In this document: one piece after another, positions 5,184 to 7,127 of the stretch
Layout: each line of letters opens with the position of its first letter
Position numbering within the stretch: the first letter of the stretch is position 1
Origin: Paludibacter sp. UBA5753
Lineage (GTDB): Bacteria > Bacteroidota > Bacteroidia > Bacteroidales > Paludibacteraceae
Length of the DNA stretch: 7,127 nucleotides
Direction of reading: 5' to 3'
Assembly (NCBI GenBank): GCA_002427615.1
Contig: DIFH01000141.1
Coordinates: 23,719-30,845 of the forward strand
Position numbers and translations under genes: made by a program
The notes under the pieces: generated by a model
Database searches by the model: none
The model's input: only the letters and a program-made list of their open reading frames with translations
What the model was told of the DNA's origin: nothing

Positions 5184-7051
5184 CATTCAAAGAATTGAAT
5201 TTGAAGGACGATATTTTATCGGCCATCGAAGAACTTGGCTACGAGCAACCTATGCCCGTGCAAGAAAAAGCCATCCCGTTCATGCTCGAACAAACCGCCG
5301 ATTTAGTGGCGTTAGCACAAACAGGAACAGGAAAAACCGCAGCTTTCGGGTTGCCTGTGTTGAACATGATTGATGCCGATCGCAAGCAAGTGCAGGCATT
5401 GGTGCTGGCTCCGACCCGCGAATTGTGTATCCAGATTTCGAACGACCTGAAAGGTTATTCAAAAAACATGCGTGGAATGCGCATTGTACCGGTGTATGGA
5501 GGCGAAGATATACGCACACAACTCCGTCAGTTGGATACTGCTCCGCAAATTATTGTGGCAACTCCCGGACGGTTGATCGACTTGATTGAACGTGGAAAAA
5601 TTGAACTTGGTGCGATTGATTTTTTAGTGCTTGACGAAGCCGACGAAATGTTGAATATGGGTTTCAAAGAAGACATAGAAACGATTCTTGAGCGCACTCC
5701 GGCAACGCGTCGCACCATGCTTTTCTCTGCCACGATGCCCAAAGAAATCTCGATGATAGCGCGTCGCTACATGAAAAATTTTGAGGAAATTACCGTTGGT
5801 ACAAAAAATTCGGGAGCTGAAAATGTAGAACATATTTATTATGTTTCGCAAGCAAAACAACGCTATCTGGTGCTGAAACGCATTGTGGATCTGAATCCTG
5901 ATATTTATGGTATTGTTTTTTGCCGTACCCGTCAGGAAACCAAAGAAGTAGCCGACCATTTAATGCACGATGGCTATAACGCCGACGCACTTCATGGCGA
6001 CCTTTCGCAGGCACAACGCGATACGGTGATGCAAAAATTCCGTATCCGTAATATCCAGTTACTTGTTGCAACCGATGTTGCTGCACGCGGTTTGGATGTA
6101 AGCGATTTGACACACGTTATCAATTACAATTTGCCCGATGATGTGGAAATTTATACACACCGTAGCGGTCGTACCGGACGAGCCAACAAAAAAGGCGTTT
6201 CCGTTTCGATTATCCATTCGAAAGAAAAGTTCAAAATAAAGGATATAGAGCGTATGCTCAGAAAAACCTTTGAACAACAGCAAATTCCAAACGGGCTTGA
6301 AGTTTGTAAAAAGCAATTGTTTTTTATGATTGACCGCATGCAAAATGTGGAAGTAAACGAAGAACAGATTTTACCTTATATTCCTCAAATTATGAAACAA
6401 TTGGAAGGCCTTAGTAAAGAGGAAATCCTGAAACGTTTCGTTTCGCTGGAGTTCAATCGTTTCCTCGAATATTATAAGGATGCTGAAGACTTGAATTACC
6501 ATGAACGTTCGGAACGCGGTGAACGTGGAATGAGAACTGAAAGAGGCGACAGACCCGAACGTGGTGAAAGACCTTCGAAGTCGGGCAATCGTATCCGCTT
6601 GAAAATGAATATCGGTGAGCGTGAAGGTATTGATCCTAAACGTTTTTTGGGAATTATTAATGAAGTAACCGGAGATAAATCAATCAGCATTGGCGCCATC
6701 GAAGTAACGAATAAATTTACTTTTTTTGATGTATTTTCCGATCAGGTTGAAAAGGTGGTAACCGCATTTGCCGGCGAAACCGATTATCAGGTTAGCGAAG
6801 CCAAAGGGAGTAAATCTTTTGAAGGAAGTAAACCTGAATATCGTACGCGTAGTAATTCAGGCGAATCACGTTCAGGCGGTTATCGTGGAAGCAGCGATCG
6901 TGGCGGAGACCGTAGCGTTCGTCCGGCAATGAGTTCCACTGGTGGCGATAAGCCTTGGCGTGGTAGGGAACGGAGTGATGACCGAGATAGTCGACGCCCA
7001 ACTTCTTCAGGAAGTAGTGATCGTAGAAGTGGTGGATACAGAAAGCGTTGA
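5180..7051 (+). CDS. deaD: DEAD-box ATP-dependent RNA helicase, DeaD/CsdA type
   Basis: Cytoplasmic ATP-driven RNA unwinding enzyme, likely acting in ribosome assembly, mRNA turnover or cold adaptation. The core is complete: F3 and Q28 of the Q motif, AQTGTGKT (46-53, motif I), PTREL (78-82), GG (107-108), TPGR (128-131), DEAD (152-155), SAT (183-185), VFCRTR (246-251), ATDVAARGLD (297-306) and HRSGRTGR (327-334). A helical extension (about 350-440) follows, as in DeaD and CshA proteins. Then come an Arg/Gly/Glu linker (443-464), a DbpA-type RNA-binding fold (about 471-542, LKMNIGEREGIDPKRFLGII onward), and a disordered Arg/Gly/Ser tail (546-623). Length (623) is close to E. coli DeaD (629). 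The start is supported by the F3 upstream aromatic of the Q motif lying at the expected spacing. The gene has its own promoter, long leader and terminator, and no operon partner in the window. The exact paralogue name is less certain than the family. Confidence 0.96.
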   Translation: MTFKELNLKDDILSAIEELGYEQPMPVQEKAIPFMLEQTADLVALAQTGTGKTAAFGLPVLNMIDADRKQVQALVLAPTRELCIQISNDLKGYSKNMRGMRIVPVYGGEDIRTQLRQLDTAPQIIVATPGRLIDLIERGKIELGAIDFLVLDEADEMLNMGFKEDIETILERTPATRRTMLFSATMPKEISMIARRYMKNFEEITVGTKNSGAENVEHIYYVSQAKQRYLVLKRIVDLNPDIYGIVFCRTRQETKEVADHLMHDGYNADALHGDLSQAQRDTVMQKFRIRNIQLLVATDVAARGLDVSDLTHVINYNLPDDVEIYTHRSGRTGRANKKGVSVSIIHSKEKFKIKDIERMLRKTFEQQQIPNGLEVCKKQLFFMIDRMQNVEVNEEQILPYIPQIMKQLEGLSKEEILKRFVSLEFNRFLEYYKDAEDLNYHERSERGERGMRTERGDRPERGERPSKSGNRIRLKMNIGEREGIDPKRFLGIINEVTGDKSISIGAIEVTNKFTFFDVFSDQVEKVVTAFAGETDYQVSEAKGSKSFEGSKPEYRTRSNSGESRSGGYRGSSDRGGDRSVRPAMSSTGGDKPWRGRERSDDRDSRRPTSSGSSDRRSGGYRKR

Positions 7052-7070
7052 TTAATAAAAGAATAGATAT

Positions 7071-7108
7071 AAACGGATAATTCGGAAACAGGGATTATCC
7101 GTTTTTTT
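7071..7108 (+). terminator. Intrinsic terminator of the helicase gene
   Basis: AAACGGATAAT (7071-7081) pairs perfectly with ATTATCCGTTT (7094-7104). A wobble and a C-G pair extend the stem to 13 bp around an 8-nt loop. Seven T (7102-7108) form the tail, three of them within the stem base. It starts 20 bp after the helicase stop codon. The 19 bases beyond it to the window end hold nothing recognisable. Confidence 0.93.
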
Positions 7109-7127
7109 ATTGTGCGCCGAGCATGGC

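Noticed and set aside
5624..6343. Several overlapping open frames of 60-110 codons on the minus strand inside the helicase gene
   Set aside because: They lie opposite the conserved helicase motifs, have no promoter or domain, and have compositions expected of a complement frame.
1..7127. An undescribed multi-gene system such as a defence island or biosynthetic cluster
   Set aside because: All five substantial genes belong to well-known families, are mostly separate transcription units, and show no mobile-element, repeat-array or toxin-antitoxin context.
1..7127. tRNA, rRNA, CRISPR repeats and insertion-sequence ends
   Set aside because: Reading both strands of the intergenic gaps showed no cloverleaf, regular direct repeats, or terminal inverted repeats flanking a transposase.

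Overview
The window looks like ordinary chromosome from a member of the Bacteroidota, most likely Bacteroidales-like. The base composition is moderately AT-rich. Promoters fit the Bacteroidota form (a -7 element TAnnTTTG, often with a TTG-like -33), and the start codons lack Shine-Dalgarno sequences and are preceded by A-rich leaders. The gene types also fit: a fused SpmA-SpmB membrane protein, a long PPi-dependent phosphofructokinase, a short MerR-like regulator and a DEAD-box helicase with an Arg/Gly tail. This placement is inferred from sequence features, not from a database search. There are no RNA genes, transposons, CRISPR arrays or clear signs of horizontal transfer.

Left part, minus strand: reading in the direction of transcription, the fused SpmA-SpmB protein (2787 to 1555) is followed after 133 bp by a 104-residue MerR-family regulator (1421 to 1107). 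Only 23 bp later comes a compact secreted alkaline phosphatase (1083 to 22). The regulator and phosphatase look co-transcribed. Whether spmAB belongs to the same unit is unclear, because no strong terminator lies between it and merR.

Middle, minus strand: PPi-dependent 6-phosphofructokinase (4677 to 3025) forms its own unit, with a good promoter upstream and a textbook intrinsic terminator at 2964-3005. A second, weaker hairpin and the spmAB promoter follow within the same 237-bp gap.

Right part, plus strand: a 502-bp divergent intergenic region separates the kinase from a 623-residue DeaD/CsdA-like RNA helicase (5180-7051), which ends at a strong terminator (7071-7108). The helicase has a canonical promoter ending at about 5029, which implies a leader of roughly 145 nt. 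This leader is the most interesting part of the window. It holds three hairpins, one of which closes just ahead of the start codon and competes with a smaller alternative hairpin. It also holds three tiny in-phase open frames, the last of which overlaps the helicase start as ATGA. This suggests post-transcriptional control of the helicase (temperature, translation state or autoregulation), but that is inference.

The protein-coding genes are unrelated housekeeping and accessory functions (phosphate scavenging, glycolysis, RNA remodelling, a membrane protein of unknown role). I see no evidence for a novel multi-gene system. The helicase leader and the fused Spm protein are the parts worth following up.
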